The notes under the pieces were generated by a model. The model searched no databases. It was not told the DNA's origin and was given only the letters and a program-made list of their open reading frames with translations. The position numbers and the translations under genes were made by a program. This document shows positions 36,557 to 44,819 of a stretch of 64,000 nucleotides of DNA, one piece after another. Each line of letters opens with the position of its first letter. Within the stretch, counting starts at the first letter, position 1. Origin of the DNA: Azospirillum sp. RU38E (lineage in GTDB: Bacteria; Pseudomonadota; Alphaproteobacteria; Azospirillales; Azospirillaceae); NCBI RefSeq assembly GCF_900188385.1, contig NZ_FZOI01000013.1, positions 62,001 to 126,000 on the forward strand, given 5' to 3'.

Positions 36557-37569
36557 ACCGCGTCCCCCGCCACCCGCACCAGGGCGCGCCCATTGGACTG
36601 ACCGCGCACCACCTTTTCCAGCTGGGCCGGGGCGGCCTGCAGCCCCACGGCCACGTCATTGGCTTCCCGCAGGGCACCGCTGGCGATCAGGGGGCGGGCC
36701 ATCTCCACCCATTCCGCCCGGCGGGGAATGAAATCATAGACGATCAGCCCATGCACGGTGGCACGCTTGAACATGATCATGCCGGCATTGATCATGGCCG
36801 GCGTGCCGGCGCCATAATGTTCGGCCAGCCCGCACAGCACCACCCGCGCATAGGGCCGCAGCAGCGGCAGCGCCACCTGCAGCATACTGGCGCCGACATT
36901 TTCAAAATGGATGCTGAAGCCGCCTGCTTCCTTTGACAGATCGGCCAATTGCTGTTGCCAGCCCTCCTGCCGATAATCGACGCAGGCATCAAAACCATAT
37001 TGCTCCAGGGCCAGCCGGCACTTGTCCGGCCCGCCGGCAATGCCAATGACGCGGGCACCGGCCGCCTTGGCAATCTGCCCGGCCGTGCCCGCCACCACGC
37101 CGGCAGCGGCATTGATGCACAGCACATCGCCGGCCTGCACCTTGGCCAGTTGGGTGATGCCGGCCCAGGCGGTGACGCCCGGCATCCCCAGCAGGCCTAG
37201 ATGAGCCGTCAGCCCCAGGCTGGGATCGATGCGGCGCACAGTCTCTGCCGACACCATCGCCTCTTCGGCCCAACCGGCTTCGGTCACCACATGGTCGCCG
37301 GGCTTGAAGCCTTCCACGGCGGAGGCCAGCACCTGGCACACCCCTTCGCCCGGCAGCGGGCCGCCGGGTACCGGCCTTGGTTCGCCCATATGGCGGCCCC
37401 GGATGCGCGGCCCCAGATAGGGGTCCAGCCCCAGCCAGAGCAGCCGCACATGCAACATGCCTTGCGGCGGGGTATCCGGCAGATCACGCTGGATCAGGGT
37501 GAAGTCCGCCGCTGTCGGGGCCGCCTCCACCGGATGCGCCAAGGTGATTTCGGCGACGCTGCGTCCCAT
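36553..37569 (-). CDS. Zinc-independent MDR-family NADP oxidoreductase
   Basis: A 338-residue medium-chain reductase of the leukotriene B4 dehydrogenase/curcumin reductase type. The Rossmann segment reads INAAAGVVAGTAGQIAKAAG, with GIAGGPDK for cofactor binding. The structural zinc cysteines of alcohol dehydrogenases are absent. WLGLDPYLGPRIRG is typical of the group, which reduces alpha,beta-unsaturated carbonyls with NADPH. The ATG at 37569 has GGGAG seven bases upstream. It is the middle gene of the operon. Confidence 0.9.
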   Translation of the reverse strand: MGRSVAEITLAHPVEAAPTAADFTLIQRDLPDTPPQGMLHVRLLWLGLDPYLGPRIRGRHMGEPRPVPGGPLPGEGVCQVLASAVEGFKPGDHVVTEAGWAEEAMVSAETVRRIDPSLGLTAHLGLLGMPGVTAWAGITQLAKVQAGDVLCINAAAGVVAGTAGQIAKAAGARVIGIAGGPDKCRLALEQYGFDACVDYRQEGWQQQLADLSKEAGGFSIHFENVGASMLQVALPLLRPYARVVLCGLAEHYGAGTPAMINAGMIMFKRATVHGLIVYDFIPRRAEWVEMARPLIASGALREANDVAVGLQAAPAQLEKVVRGQSNGRALVRVAGDAV

Positions 37570-37571
37570 TT

Positions 37572-38375
37572 TCATTCTCCCACGTTGCTGGCGACGATAC
37601 AGACCGGGCAATCCTCTGCCGGTTCGTCCGCCACCCCTTCCACCATGCGTTTCACCAGATCGGGCCGGCCGGGGCGGGCGATCACCCGTTCCCCGCCGAC
37701 CCAAACCCCTGTCCCCGCCGCCGCGCTTACGGCGCTGGTCAGCGGGTTGATCACCGGGATCGCGGCACGCGCCGCCAGCGCCGCCGCCAGGGGCGACATG
37801 CAGGTACAGCCCAGCAGCACCGCTTCCGCCCCCCGATCCGCCATGTCGGCAATGGCCAGGGCGATGGCATCCAGCACCACCGCCGCCCCCTCCCGCACCC
37901 GGGCCAGATAGCCATCGGGGCCGGCCAGCCGGTCCAGTTCCGCCTCCGCCCCCACATTGGCGATGCCGATGCAGGCCGTCTCATGGCCATAGAGGCGCAA
38001 CAGACCTTCCGGGATGAAATTCATGGAGCGGGGCCAGACGGTGACAATGCCGAAGCGGCGCCCGCCTGCAGCGGCCGCCGCCATCCCCATTTCCCCCGGC
38101 CCGAAGACAGGCAGCGCGGTGGCCGCGCGGAGGGCCGCCAGACCGTAATCCCCCAGACTGTCGATCACCAACGCATCACAGCCGGCCTCTGCCGCCGCAA
38201 GCCCGGCTTCCAGATGCCCCACCTGCTGCAGCGCCTGCTCCAACGCGGTGAAGGGGAAGGCCGGCACGCGGGACGGGAAGGGGCGCAGCACAGTGGTGGG
38301 CGACAGCAGCGGCGCCAGTTCCGGGGCGACAGGGCGGAGCGGGTCACGCACCGCCCCCAGCAAGCCGATCAACAT
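37572..38375 (-). CDS. Asp/Glu/hydantoin racemase superfamily protein with one catalytic Cys missing
   Basis: A 267-residue protein of the hydantoin/aspartate racemase fold. The second active-site cysteine is present in VLLGCTCMSP. The first, normally in an ACFGDPGL-type motif, is replaced by Ser in VIDSLGDYGL. With one thiol, a two-base racemase mechanism is unlikely; isomerase, decarboxylase or lyase chemistry, as in related single-Cys enzymes, is possible. It is the first gene of the leftward operon with an MDR reductase and an alpha/beta hydrolase, suggesting catabolism of a small carboxylate or amide. Confidence 0.82.
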   Translation of the reverse strand: MLIGLLGAVRDPLRPVAPELAPLLSPTTVLRPFPSRVPAFPFTALEQALQQVGHLEAGLAAAEAGCDALVIDSLGDYGLAALRAATALPVFGPGEMGMAAAAAGGRRFGIVTVWPRSMNFIPEGLLRLYGHETACIGIANVGAEAELDRLAGPDGYLARVREGAAVVLDAIALAIADMADRGAEAVLLGCTCMSPLAAALAARAAIPVINPLTSAVSAAAGTGVWVGGERVIARPGRPDLVKRMVEGVADEPAEDCPVCIVASNVGE

Positions 38376-38390
38376 GTCGCCCCCGTTAAA

Positions 38391-38439
38391 TGATACAAAA
38401 CTATATCTTTATATTTTATCAACAGGGTTAATCTGTCAA
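38391..38439 (-). promoter_or_regulatory. Promoter and operator of the racemase-reductase-hydrolase operon
   Basis: On the minus strand a consensus -35 TTGACA (38434-38439) is followed by an AT-rich -10 region (TAAAAT/AAATAT). Over and beyond it lies an imperfect AT-rich palindrome at 38391-38421, bounded by TGATA and TATCA, placed where a repressor would block transcription. No regulator gene is adjacent. Confidence 0.5.
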
Positions 38440-38530
38440 TCACCTATCCATGATGGTGATGAACCGGCAATTGCGCTGATCGGCCCGGCGCACTAGGTTC
38501 GGTGGGTGAAGCTTCAACCGGACCCCGATC

Positions 38531-38725
38531 ATGCATAGTGAAATTACCCTGGAGGCTGACGGGTCATTGACCTTGACGCCGGAAATGCAGGCCCATCTGC
38601 GCGTGCGGCCGGGGCAGCGGCTGAAGATCTCCCTGACCGAGGAGGGGCAGATCATCCTGTCCGCCGCCATCGCCCCCGGCGCGCAATTGCTGCGCGGCAT
38701 GTTGGGGCGTAAGACGGGGGAGTAA
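38531..38725 (+). CDS. AbrB/MazE-like swapped-hairpin DNA-binding protein
   Basis: A 64-residue protein. ITLEADGSLTLTPEMQAHLR then VRPGQRLKISLTEEGQIIL is the two-stranded swapped-hairpin pattern of AbrB/MazE antitoxin N-domains, which bind DNA as dimers. No toxin gene follows; a hairpin-cascade repeat begins nine bases after the stop. It is therefore an orphan regulator or antitoxin remnant. Confidence 0.75.
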   Translation: MHSEITLEADGSLTLTPEMQAHLRVRPGQRLKISLTEEGQIILSAAIAPGAQLLRGMLGRKTGE

Positions 38726-38733
38726 GCCGTTCC

Positions 38734-38877
38734 ATCCCAAGAGCCATGTATCATGGCTCTTGGGATTCGTATGCTCCCTCAGGCGCCGGGCGCTGCCTCC
38801 GGCAGCTTGGCTTACGCGCCACGTGGCGCGGGCCAGCGGTCGCTGGCTTCCAAGGATCATGTCCCATGACCCTTGGT
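38734..38877. repeat. Hairpin-cascade repeat, copy C
   Basis: Begins nine bases after the AbrB-like stop codon. H1 is a perfect 15-bp stem (ATCCCAAGAGCCATG, 38734-38748, with 38752-38766). H2 is GCTGCC-TCC-GGCAGC (38792-38806). H3 is the 16-bp palindrome CGCGCCACGTGGCGCG (38815-38830). H4 is GCCAGCG-GT-CGCTGGC (38832-38847). H5 is CCAAGG/CCTTGG with inner CATG/CATG (38850-38876). The order matches copies A and B, with different stem sequences. Confidence 0.7.
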
Positions 38878-38898
38878 TTTGCCCTCCCCCAAAAAAAG

Positions 38899-38931
38899 AA
38901 AGCCCACGTGTTGGCGACCGTGGGCTTTTTT
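38899..38931. terminator. Terminator between convergent genes
   Basis: A 10-bp stem (AAAGCCCACG/CGTGGGCTTT) is followed by TTTTTT, with an A-run on the other side. It ends the AbrB-like transcript and may act on the DUF454 gene as well. Confidence 0.8.
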
Positions 38932-38955
38932 AAGTTTTACTGAAGGAAAACAGGG

Positions 38956-39384
38956 TCAGCGTTGCCGACCCCGTTGCACGGGAACCGCAAGCGGTTCCGG
39001 CCTCGTGATAATGAAGCTGGCAGCAGCGGCCAGGATCGCCATGATTCCAACGCCCAGCCAGGGCAGGGAGAGTGCGAGCGGCACCAGAAAGGCCATGCCC
39101 AGGCTGATACCGCCCAGGGCCAGGGCCTTGCCCCGGCGGGTGATCGCGCCATGATCCAGGAACAGCCGGATCGGCGCGCCATAGCGCGGATGCGCCAGCA
39201 ACCGTTCCGCCCGGTGGTCGCCAGCGCGGATCAGGCAGATGACCGCCAGGATCAGAAAAATCGTGGTGGGCAGGACCGGCAGCACAATGCCGATGATCCC
39301 CAGGATCAGACAGAAGCTGGCCGCTAGGCGATAGAGCGCCCGCGCCATGGGTCCGATTTGTTTGGCCGGTTCCCGATCCTGCAT
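38956..39384 (-). CDS. DUF454 (YbaN-like) inner-membrane protein
   Basis: A 142-residue protein with three to four membrane helices. The YbaN/DUF454 signature is complete: LYRLAASFCLILGIIGIVLP, then VLPTTIFLILAVICLIRAG and the downstream HPRYGAPIRLFLDHGAI. AGGAAG lies six bases before the ATG. The function of the family is not known. Confidence 0.88.
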   Translation of the reverse strand: MQDREPAKQIGPMARALYRLAASFCLILGIIGIVLPVLPTTIFLILAVICLIRAGDHRAERLLAHPRYGAPIRLFLDHGAITRRGKALALGGISLGMAFLVPLALSLPWLGVGIMAILAAAASFIITRPEPLAVPVQRGRQR

Positions 39385-39404
39385 GATGGCTTCCTGTTCC
39401 CCGC

Positions 39405-39418
39405 TTGCGACGTCGCAA
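39405..39418. other. Candidate partition site (parS-like), perfect palindrome
   Basis: TTGCGACGTCGCAA, intergenic, 21 bases upstream of the DUF454 start. It is identical to the site directly downstream of parB at 51968. Confidence 0.5.
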
Positions 39419-39549
39419 CATCGCCTCCCAACGCCAACCGCTGGGCATGGGTAAACAGTAAGCCCGGAAAAGAATTCCGTACAATCGAATGATCCGATCA
39501 GCCTGATAGGGGCGGCCTATCCCCCAGCGGCGGATCGACCGCCGGGGCT

Positions 39550-39567
39550 TTCCTTACTGCTTGGGGG
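39550..39567 (+). repeat. Iteron-like 18-mer outside the origin
   Basis: TTCCTTACTGCTTGGGGG lies just after the stop codon of the SCO1 gene (which ends at 39576 on the minus strand) and 3 kb from the origin array. Confidence 0.55.
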
Positions 39568-39575
39568 AACACCCC

Positions 39576-40187
<612 letters not shown>

Positions 40188-40201
40188 CGGCCCCTCCCGG
40201 C

Positions 40202-40687
40202 TTAATGCTGATGGCCGTTATGGCCACCCTGCTCGGCCCCGGCGGCCGGACGGGCACCCGGGCCCTTGACCGGAACGCTGACGGAGACGGCACCCGCCTT
40301 TTCGAAATTCAGCGTCAGCGGCACTGCGTCGCCCGCCTTCAATTGCTGCTTCAGGCCGATCAGCATGATGTGCAGCCCGCCGGGCTGCAACTGCACCGGG
40401 GTGCCGGCCACCAGGGGAATGGCCGCCACCGACCGCATCTGTGCCACGCCATTTTCCATGACGTGGTTATGCAGTTCTACCTTCTCGGCAACCGGGCTGC
40501 TGGCGGACAGCAGCTTGTCCTCCCCCTGGTCCAGGGCCAGGGTCAGAAAGGCTGCCCCCACCTTGGCCGTGGGCGCGGTGGCGCGGGAGAAGGGTTCCGT
40601 CACCGTCACGGTGGCAGCAGCGGCCATGCCGGTCAGCGCCAGCATGGAGAGGGAGGCCAGCGCCAGATGCTTGGCAAAAAACTTCAT
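40202..40687 (-). CDS. Periplasmic PCuAC copper chaperone
   Basis: A 161-residue exported protein (signal LALASLSMLALTGMAAA). The H-M-x-M-x-H-x-M copper site is present: ELHNHVMENGVAQM then PGGLHIMLIG. A His-rich tail (GGHNGHQH) could bind extra metal. It works with SCO1 in CuA assembly. The operon reads DUF2946, PCuAC, SCO1 leftward. Confidence 0.94.
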   Translation of the reverse strand: MKFFAKHLALASLSMLALTGMAAAATVTVTEPFSRATAPTAKVGAAFLTLALDQGEDKLLSASSPVAEKVELHNHVMENGVAQMRSVAAIPLVAGTPVQLQPGGLHIMLIGLKQQLKAGDAVPLTLNFEKAGAVSVSVPVKGPGARPAAGAEQGGHNGHQH

Positions 40688-40740
40688 GATGTCACCCTTG
40701 GGTATTCATATAAGGATATTGTAGGGGGGATGGGGCTGGC

Positions 40741-41121
40741 TCAAGCCCCAGGCGGCCCCCGTGCAGGTGGAATTCCCAGGGTGATGCTGAAGGGTGCGCG
40801 CCTGCTGTCCATCGCGGTAGCGGCGGACAGAACCCATTGCACCGGCAGGCGCAAAACCGGCCCGGCCAGGGCGGGCAGGCTGGACATGGCGGCGAACAGG
40901 CAATGGTCACCGCCATGCAGGATGAGGGAACCATCCCGGTCCGCCGTGCCGGCCGGCAATCCCGCCCGGCAGAGGGAAAAACCCGCCCAGGCGCCGGAAG
41001 ACAGGCCGGCCGGATCGGGCATATAACCGGCCGGCACCAGGGCCCGCAGCCAAAAGGCCGCCAGCACCAGAATGGTGAGCCATTGTCCGCTGTGCGGCAC
41101 CGGGTGCGGTATCGCCTTCAT
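40741..41121 (-). CDS. DUF2946 family protein
   Basis: A 126-residue protein. One N-terminal hydrophobic segment carries the family motif FWLRALVPAGYMPD. Cysteines sit at SLCRAG and DHCLFA in the pattern usual for DUF2946, whose members are found beside copper and TonB-receptor genes. It is probably membrane-attached and metal-related, but not characterised. The start is taken as the ATG at 41121, and the ribosome site is weak. Confidence 0.75.
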   Translation of the reverse strand: MKAIPHPVPHSGQWLTILVLAAFWLRALVPAGYMPDPAGLSSGAWAGFSLCRAGLPAGTADRDGSLILHGGDHCLFAAMSSLPALAGPVLRLPVQWVLSAATAMDSRRAPFSITLGIPPARGPPGA

Positions 41122-41190
41122 GCTTAATGGGTGCCACGCGTGGCCGCCCCTGTCCATTCCCCTGTTGTCGCAGGGATGGAAGGCCGCCGA

Positions 41191-41706
41191 TCAATGCAGG
41201 CGCTGCAGCGGGGTCAGCACCGGAGCCCGGTCGCAGGCAAGATCAAAGCCACCCTGCCGCAGCAGGCGAGCCAGCCCTTCCATCGCCGGGGCCGCCCGTT
41301 CCGCCGCCTGCACCGGCAGCCAGGCGGTCAGGATCATCTCGGCCCCCAGCCCCTCGTCCCGCTGCAGCGCCCGCACCCCGTTGAGGATCTGCGCCTCATC
41401 ATCGGTCAGCCGCGTGCAGGCCGGACAGCCCAGGGCCGGCGCGCGGCGGGAAGCCGTGGCGAATATCCGCATCAGCCCGTCGATGCTGGCCGCCGCATCC
41501 GGCACCCCGGCACTGCGATAGACATCGCGCAGCATCAGGGCCGGGCAGCGCCCATGCCGGGCACAGGTGGCCCAATAGCGCATCCCCCACAATGTCAGCC
41601 GCGCCGCCGGGGTCAGCGCCACAAAAGGCATCTCCGCCCGGATGGGGGCGGGCAGATCGGCTTGGTTGTTCCAGACAAGTCGCAGGCTGCGCATCATCAA
41701 CACCAT
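41191..41706 (-). CDS. Unrecognised protein upstream of the copper cluster
   Basis: A 171-residue, largely helical soluble protein. Visible features are CARHGRCPALMLRDVYRSAG and ALGCPACTRLTDDEAQIL, giving two Cys pairs that could bind metal. I do not recognise the family. It is the first gene after a Fur-box-like site, and it is followed by DUF2946, PCuAC and SCO1 in the same direction, so it may be a regulator or metal-handling factor of that set. Confidence 0.6.
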   Translation of the reverse strand: MVLMMRSLRLVWNNQADLPAPIRAEMPFVALTPAARLTLWGMRYWATCARHGRCPALMLRDVYRSAGVPDAAASIDGLMRIFATASRRAPALGCPACTRLTDDEAQILNGVRALQRDEGLGAEMILTAWLPVQAAERAAPAMEGLARLLRQGGFDLACDRAPVLTPLQRLH

Positions 41707-41740
41707 GGCAGGGGGAAAGATGGGGTCACCGTATCGTTAT

Positions 41741-41755
41741 TAAGAATGATTCGCA
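41741..41755 (-). promoter_or_regulatory. Fur-box-like site upstream of the copper cluster
   Basis: TAAGAAT-G-ATTCGCA is a 7-1-7 dyad close to the Fur consensus TGAnAATnATTnTCA. It lies 35 bases upstream of the first gene of the leftward cluster, overlapping its likely promoter. Confidence 0.5.
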
Positions 41756-41994
41756 ATATCTCATGAGAGGTGATTTTTCTATCGTCCGGGGTTGTAGCCC
41801 CCGCCGGGCCGCCCCACCTGCAAATAAGGAACCCCGTCCAAGGAGAAGCGTTTTCCAACACGCATCAACCGGATTTCCATCGGACAGGGGCTGAGGCCGA
41901 CAGCGCCATCGCCCCCGTAACCCGGCGGTCGGGACCGTTTCAAACCATGTCCCGACCGGACCGGAACCCGCATCAAGGGGAAAGGACTGACGTA

Positions 41995-42573
41995 ATGGAC
42001 ATTCCGCTGCAGATCGCCTTCAAGGACATGGACAGCTCCGCCTTTCTGGAGGCGCAAATCCGTCACCGGGTGGAGAAGCTGAAACGGGTACATCAGGCCA
42101 TCACCAGTTGCCGGGCGGTGCTTTCCATCCCCCATCGCGCCGCCGCCAGCGGCAAGCTGCCGCTGGAAATCGCCCTGGAAGTGAATATTCCCGGCCACAA
42201 CACCCTAGTCGCCCGGGATGAGGAACCCCGCCACGACGCCAAGCAGGATCACACCCTGGTGATCAACCGCGTGTTTGAGGTGATGGAACGCCAGCTGGAA
42301 CAGGCCAACCGGATCCATAAGGGGATTGTGAAGCATCACGCCTCGGCCCCCGACACCGGCAAGGTGGTGCGGCTGTTCCCCGAACAGGATTACGGATTCG
42401 TGGAGATGCGGGACGGCGATCTCTATTTCAACCGCACCGCCGTGCAGGGGGAACGGTTCGAAACACTCAGCGTCGGCACGCTGGTAGAGGTGGTGCGGGC
42501 GCGCGAAGACGGGCCGATGGGGCCGCAAGCCAGCAGCATCCGCCTGCGGGAAGCAGCGCGCGCCGCTTCCTGA
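41995..42573 (+). CDS. HPF/RaiA ribosome-associated domain fused to a cold-shock domain
   Basis: A 192-residue protein. Residues 1-105 resemble the ribosome hibernation factor fold (IPLQIAFKDMDSSAFLEAQI, with a basic helix RVEKLKRVH). Residues about 123-185 form an OB-fold cold-shock domain (GKVVRLFPEQDYGFVEMRDG then LYFNRTAV). AAAGGA lies eight bases before the ATG. The combination suggests binding to ribosomes or mRNA under stress. The gene ends 9 bases before the first origin iteron. Confidence 0.85.
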   Translation: MDIPLQIAFKDMDSSAFLEAQIRHRVEKLKRVHQAITSCRAVLSIPHRAAASGKLPLEIALEVNIPGHNTLVARDEEPRHDAKQDHTLVINRVFEVMERQLEQANRIHKGIVKHHASAPDTGKVVRLFPEQDYGFVEMRDGDLYFNRTAVQGERFETLSVGTLVEVVRAREDGPMGPQASSIRLREAARAAS

Positions 42574-42582
42574 GCTTTTTCC

Positions 42583-43413
42583 ATCCTTACCGTTTGGGGG
42601 AGCCCTAAAATCAGCAACTTACCGGCCGTTGGCCAAGGAGTCGCCCGCCCCCGACCTGTAAGGGTTCAGTTTCGCAGAGCAAACGGCGCCGGAAATCCGG
42701 CGCCGTTTGTCGTTTCTGCAGGAAAATCGCCCCCAAACAGTAAGGATCAGGCAGGGGCCATTCCCCCCGCATTCCCCCAGGAAGTAAGCTTGGGTCGCGG
42801 GACTCGGGACAACCTTACGGGCAGGGGGTGCCTTGACTCTTCGCGTGGGCCCTGGAATCCGATCATGTCCTTACGCCACGGGGGAGCGTAAGCCATTGAA
42901 ATATATGAGGCGGATAAAAGAATAGCGGCTTGATACAGGCCTATCCTTACCGTTTGGGGGCAAAATTCCGCGCACATCCTTACACCCTGGGGGAAAACCC
43001 GTCGCTGCAGCCCCCAAACAGTAAGGATAAGCACCATCCCGCCGCACGCCCCCAAGACGTAAGGGAATCGGATGCCCATTCCTTGGAGACGAATCACATT
43101 TACGCCCCCGAGAGGTAAGGAATCCTGCCCCCCGAGTCGCCCTGACCGGTGCTGAAGCGTAATTTGCCCGCCAAACAGGACAGCAATCGCACTGCAAAAC
43201 TCCTGTTTTTGGTTTTCAGGATTCTTGTATAGATTCAGGGAACCGCAGAGCCGCAGGAATCCTCAGGTTTTTGGCCCTCATCCTTACAGACCGGGGGGCT
43301 TAACCCTACCTGACGGGGGCGTTTGGCCCACGCCCCGGGGCGTAAGTGTCTGCCCCCACGCCGTAAGGATGGCTGCCATGGTCCTTTCCTTACTTGCACT
43401 CCCTGTAAGGAAG
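42583..43413. other. Replication origin: iteron field upstream of rep
   Basis: At least a dozen copies of an 18-19-base motif on both strands. The best are ATCCTTACCGTTTGGGGG at 42583 and 42943 (+), and GCCCCCAAACAGTAAGGAT at 42729 and 43010 (-). Clear variants lie at 42812, 42867, 42976 and 43280 (+), and at 43048, 43104 and 43352 (-). Weaker ones are at 42647, 42772, 43303 and 43398. The CCTTAC and GGGGG ends are kept and the middle varies. AT-rich stretches at about 42893-42940 and 43195-43240 could be unwinding regions. I found no consensus DnaA box. The array directly precedes a Rep_3-type initiator gene. Confidence 0.85.
42681..42715 (+). terminator. Terminator of the HPF/cold-shock gene inside the origin region
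   Basis: A perfect 13-bp stem (AAACGGCGCCGGA and its complement, two-base loop) is followed by TTTGTCGTTT. It would stop rightward transcription from entering the iteron field. Confidence 0.75.
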
Positions 43414-43446
43414 ATCATAGGTTGGGGCATTGACCAGGGGATTTCC

Positions 43447-44793
43447 ATGCCGCCTTCACGCCGCAAAGCCGCTGTCGCCATCGACGATGGTGGCGCGGAT
43501 GACCAGATTGCCAAACCCACGACCGGCCGCGCCAAAGGGGCGGCCGCCGCAGAGATCATACCCTACAGCCCGGCATTCGGGGATAGCGGCGTCGTCATCG
43601 ACATGGAGGGCAATCCCGGCCCCGACAATCTGCCGGCCCTGGACCCTGGCGGCCACACGGCGCGCGTGGCCGCCGCCACGTTCGAACGCGATGGCTACAA
43701 GCACCTGATCAAGGCGGCGGAGGCGGTCTATTCCTACCCGGCCAACGGGTCGCGCCTGTCGCTACCAGCGCAGAAGATGCTGAATTTCATGATCCATCTG
43801 GCCGGCAGCCAGAACTTCGCCAACAAGCTCTATCGCCTGCCCAAGAAGGTGGTGCGCGGCAACCATAAGGGGAACGAGCGCATCTTCGACGCGGTGAAGG
43901 AGATTTACGAAAGCTCCCTGGTGGTGATCGGCCCCTTCCGTGGCCGGCGCAGCCGCGCGGAACTGCGTATCCTCTCCTCCTATGTCCGGCCGGAAGATGA
44001 GGTGGAGATCGACAGCGCCGATATCCATTTCCAGTTCACCGATGCGTTCCTGGAGCTGCAGCGCTCCTCCCAGCTCTGGGCCCGGCTGTCGGGGCCGGCG
44101 ATGGTGAAGGTCACCAGCACCTATGCGCTGAAGCTGTATGAGATCGGGATGCAGCGCTACCAGATGGATCATCCGTCGCTGACCCTGGATATTGAAACGC
44201 TGCGCAAGCTGCTGAATGTGCCGGAGGGTGCCTATAAGGATTTCGGCATTCTGCGCACCCGCACCATCGACCGCGCCATGGCGGAGGTGAACCAGCTGGC
44301 CCCCTTCCGCGTCGATATGCCGGAGGAGAAGTTCAAGCGCAAAGGCCGCAAGATTGAGGAAGTGACCCTGGATTTCCACGCCAAGGAGGAGGAGGAAGCC
44401 GCCGAGACCTTCCTGGAGCGGGAACGCCATGCCGCCGGCCGCAAGGCTCGTCGCCTGGGCAATGTGGAGAAGCTGGAGGCACCGGCCCCCGCCGTGCCGC
44501 CGCCGCCCCTGCCGGATGCCGACGATGCAGAGGCCTTGTGGGCCGCCGCCCGCCATGCCCTGGGTTCCCGCAACGTGCCTACCCCGCTGCTGCGCGATCT
44601 GGAGGCGGTGGGGATTGAGGAAACCGCCCGTGGCGCCCGCAAGCTGGTGCTGCGCGCCGCCCACGCCGTGACCGCCGATACCGCCCGCCGCGGGCATGAG
44701 GCGACGATGCGGCTGGTGTTGTCCTCGCTGACCTCCGGTTCCATTACCGAGGTGGAGTTCCAGGTACCGGCCAGCAAGCCGCGCAAGGGCTGA
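43447..44793 (+). CDS. rep: Replication initiator protein, Rep_3 (RepB/RepA) family
   Basis: A 448-residue initiator. The first winged-helix domain ends with VKVTSTYALKLYEIGMQRY. The second contains LTLDIETLRKLLNVPEGAYK and TRTIDRAMAEVNQLAPFRVD, the standard Rep_3 signatures. Residues 1-90 and 315-360 are low-complexity linkers, and the last 90 residues are an extra helical domain. It should bind the iterons just upstream. AGGGG seven bases before the ATG at 43447 supports this start over a longer in-frame extension through the iterons. Its 3' end is duplicated in degraded form at 45337-45452. Confidence 0.93.
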   Translation: MPPSRRKAAVAIDDGGADDQIAKPTTGRAKGAAAAEIIPYSPAFGDSGVVIDMEGNPGPDNLPALDPGGHTARVAAATFERDGYKHLIKAAEAVYSYPANGSRLSLPAQKMLNFMIHLAGSQNFANKLYRLPKKVVRGNHKGNERIFDAVKEIYESSLVVIGPFRGRRSRAELRILSSYVRPEDEVEIDSADIHFQFTDAFLELQRSSQLWARLSGPAMVKVTSTYALKLYEIGMQRYQMDHPSLTLDIETLRKLLNVPEGAYKDFGILRTRTIDRAMAEVNQLAPFRVDMPEEKFKRKGRKIEEVTLDFHAKEEEEAAETFLERERHAAGRKARRLGNVEKLEAPAPAVPPPPLPDADDAEALWAAARHALGSRNVPTPLLRDLEAVGIEETARGARKLVLRAAHAVTADTARRGHEATMRLVLSSLTSGSITEVEFQVPASKPRKG

Positions 44794-44819
44794 GGCGGGT
44801 GTGATCAGGATCGATGCAG

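Noticed and set aside
43225-43446. N-terminal extension of the Rep protein through the iterons
   Set aside because: The extension would be translated from iteron DNA and lacks similarity to Rep_3 proteins. The ATG at 43447 has a good ribosome site.
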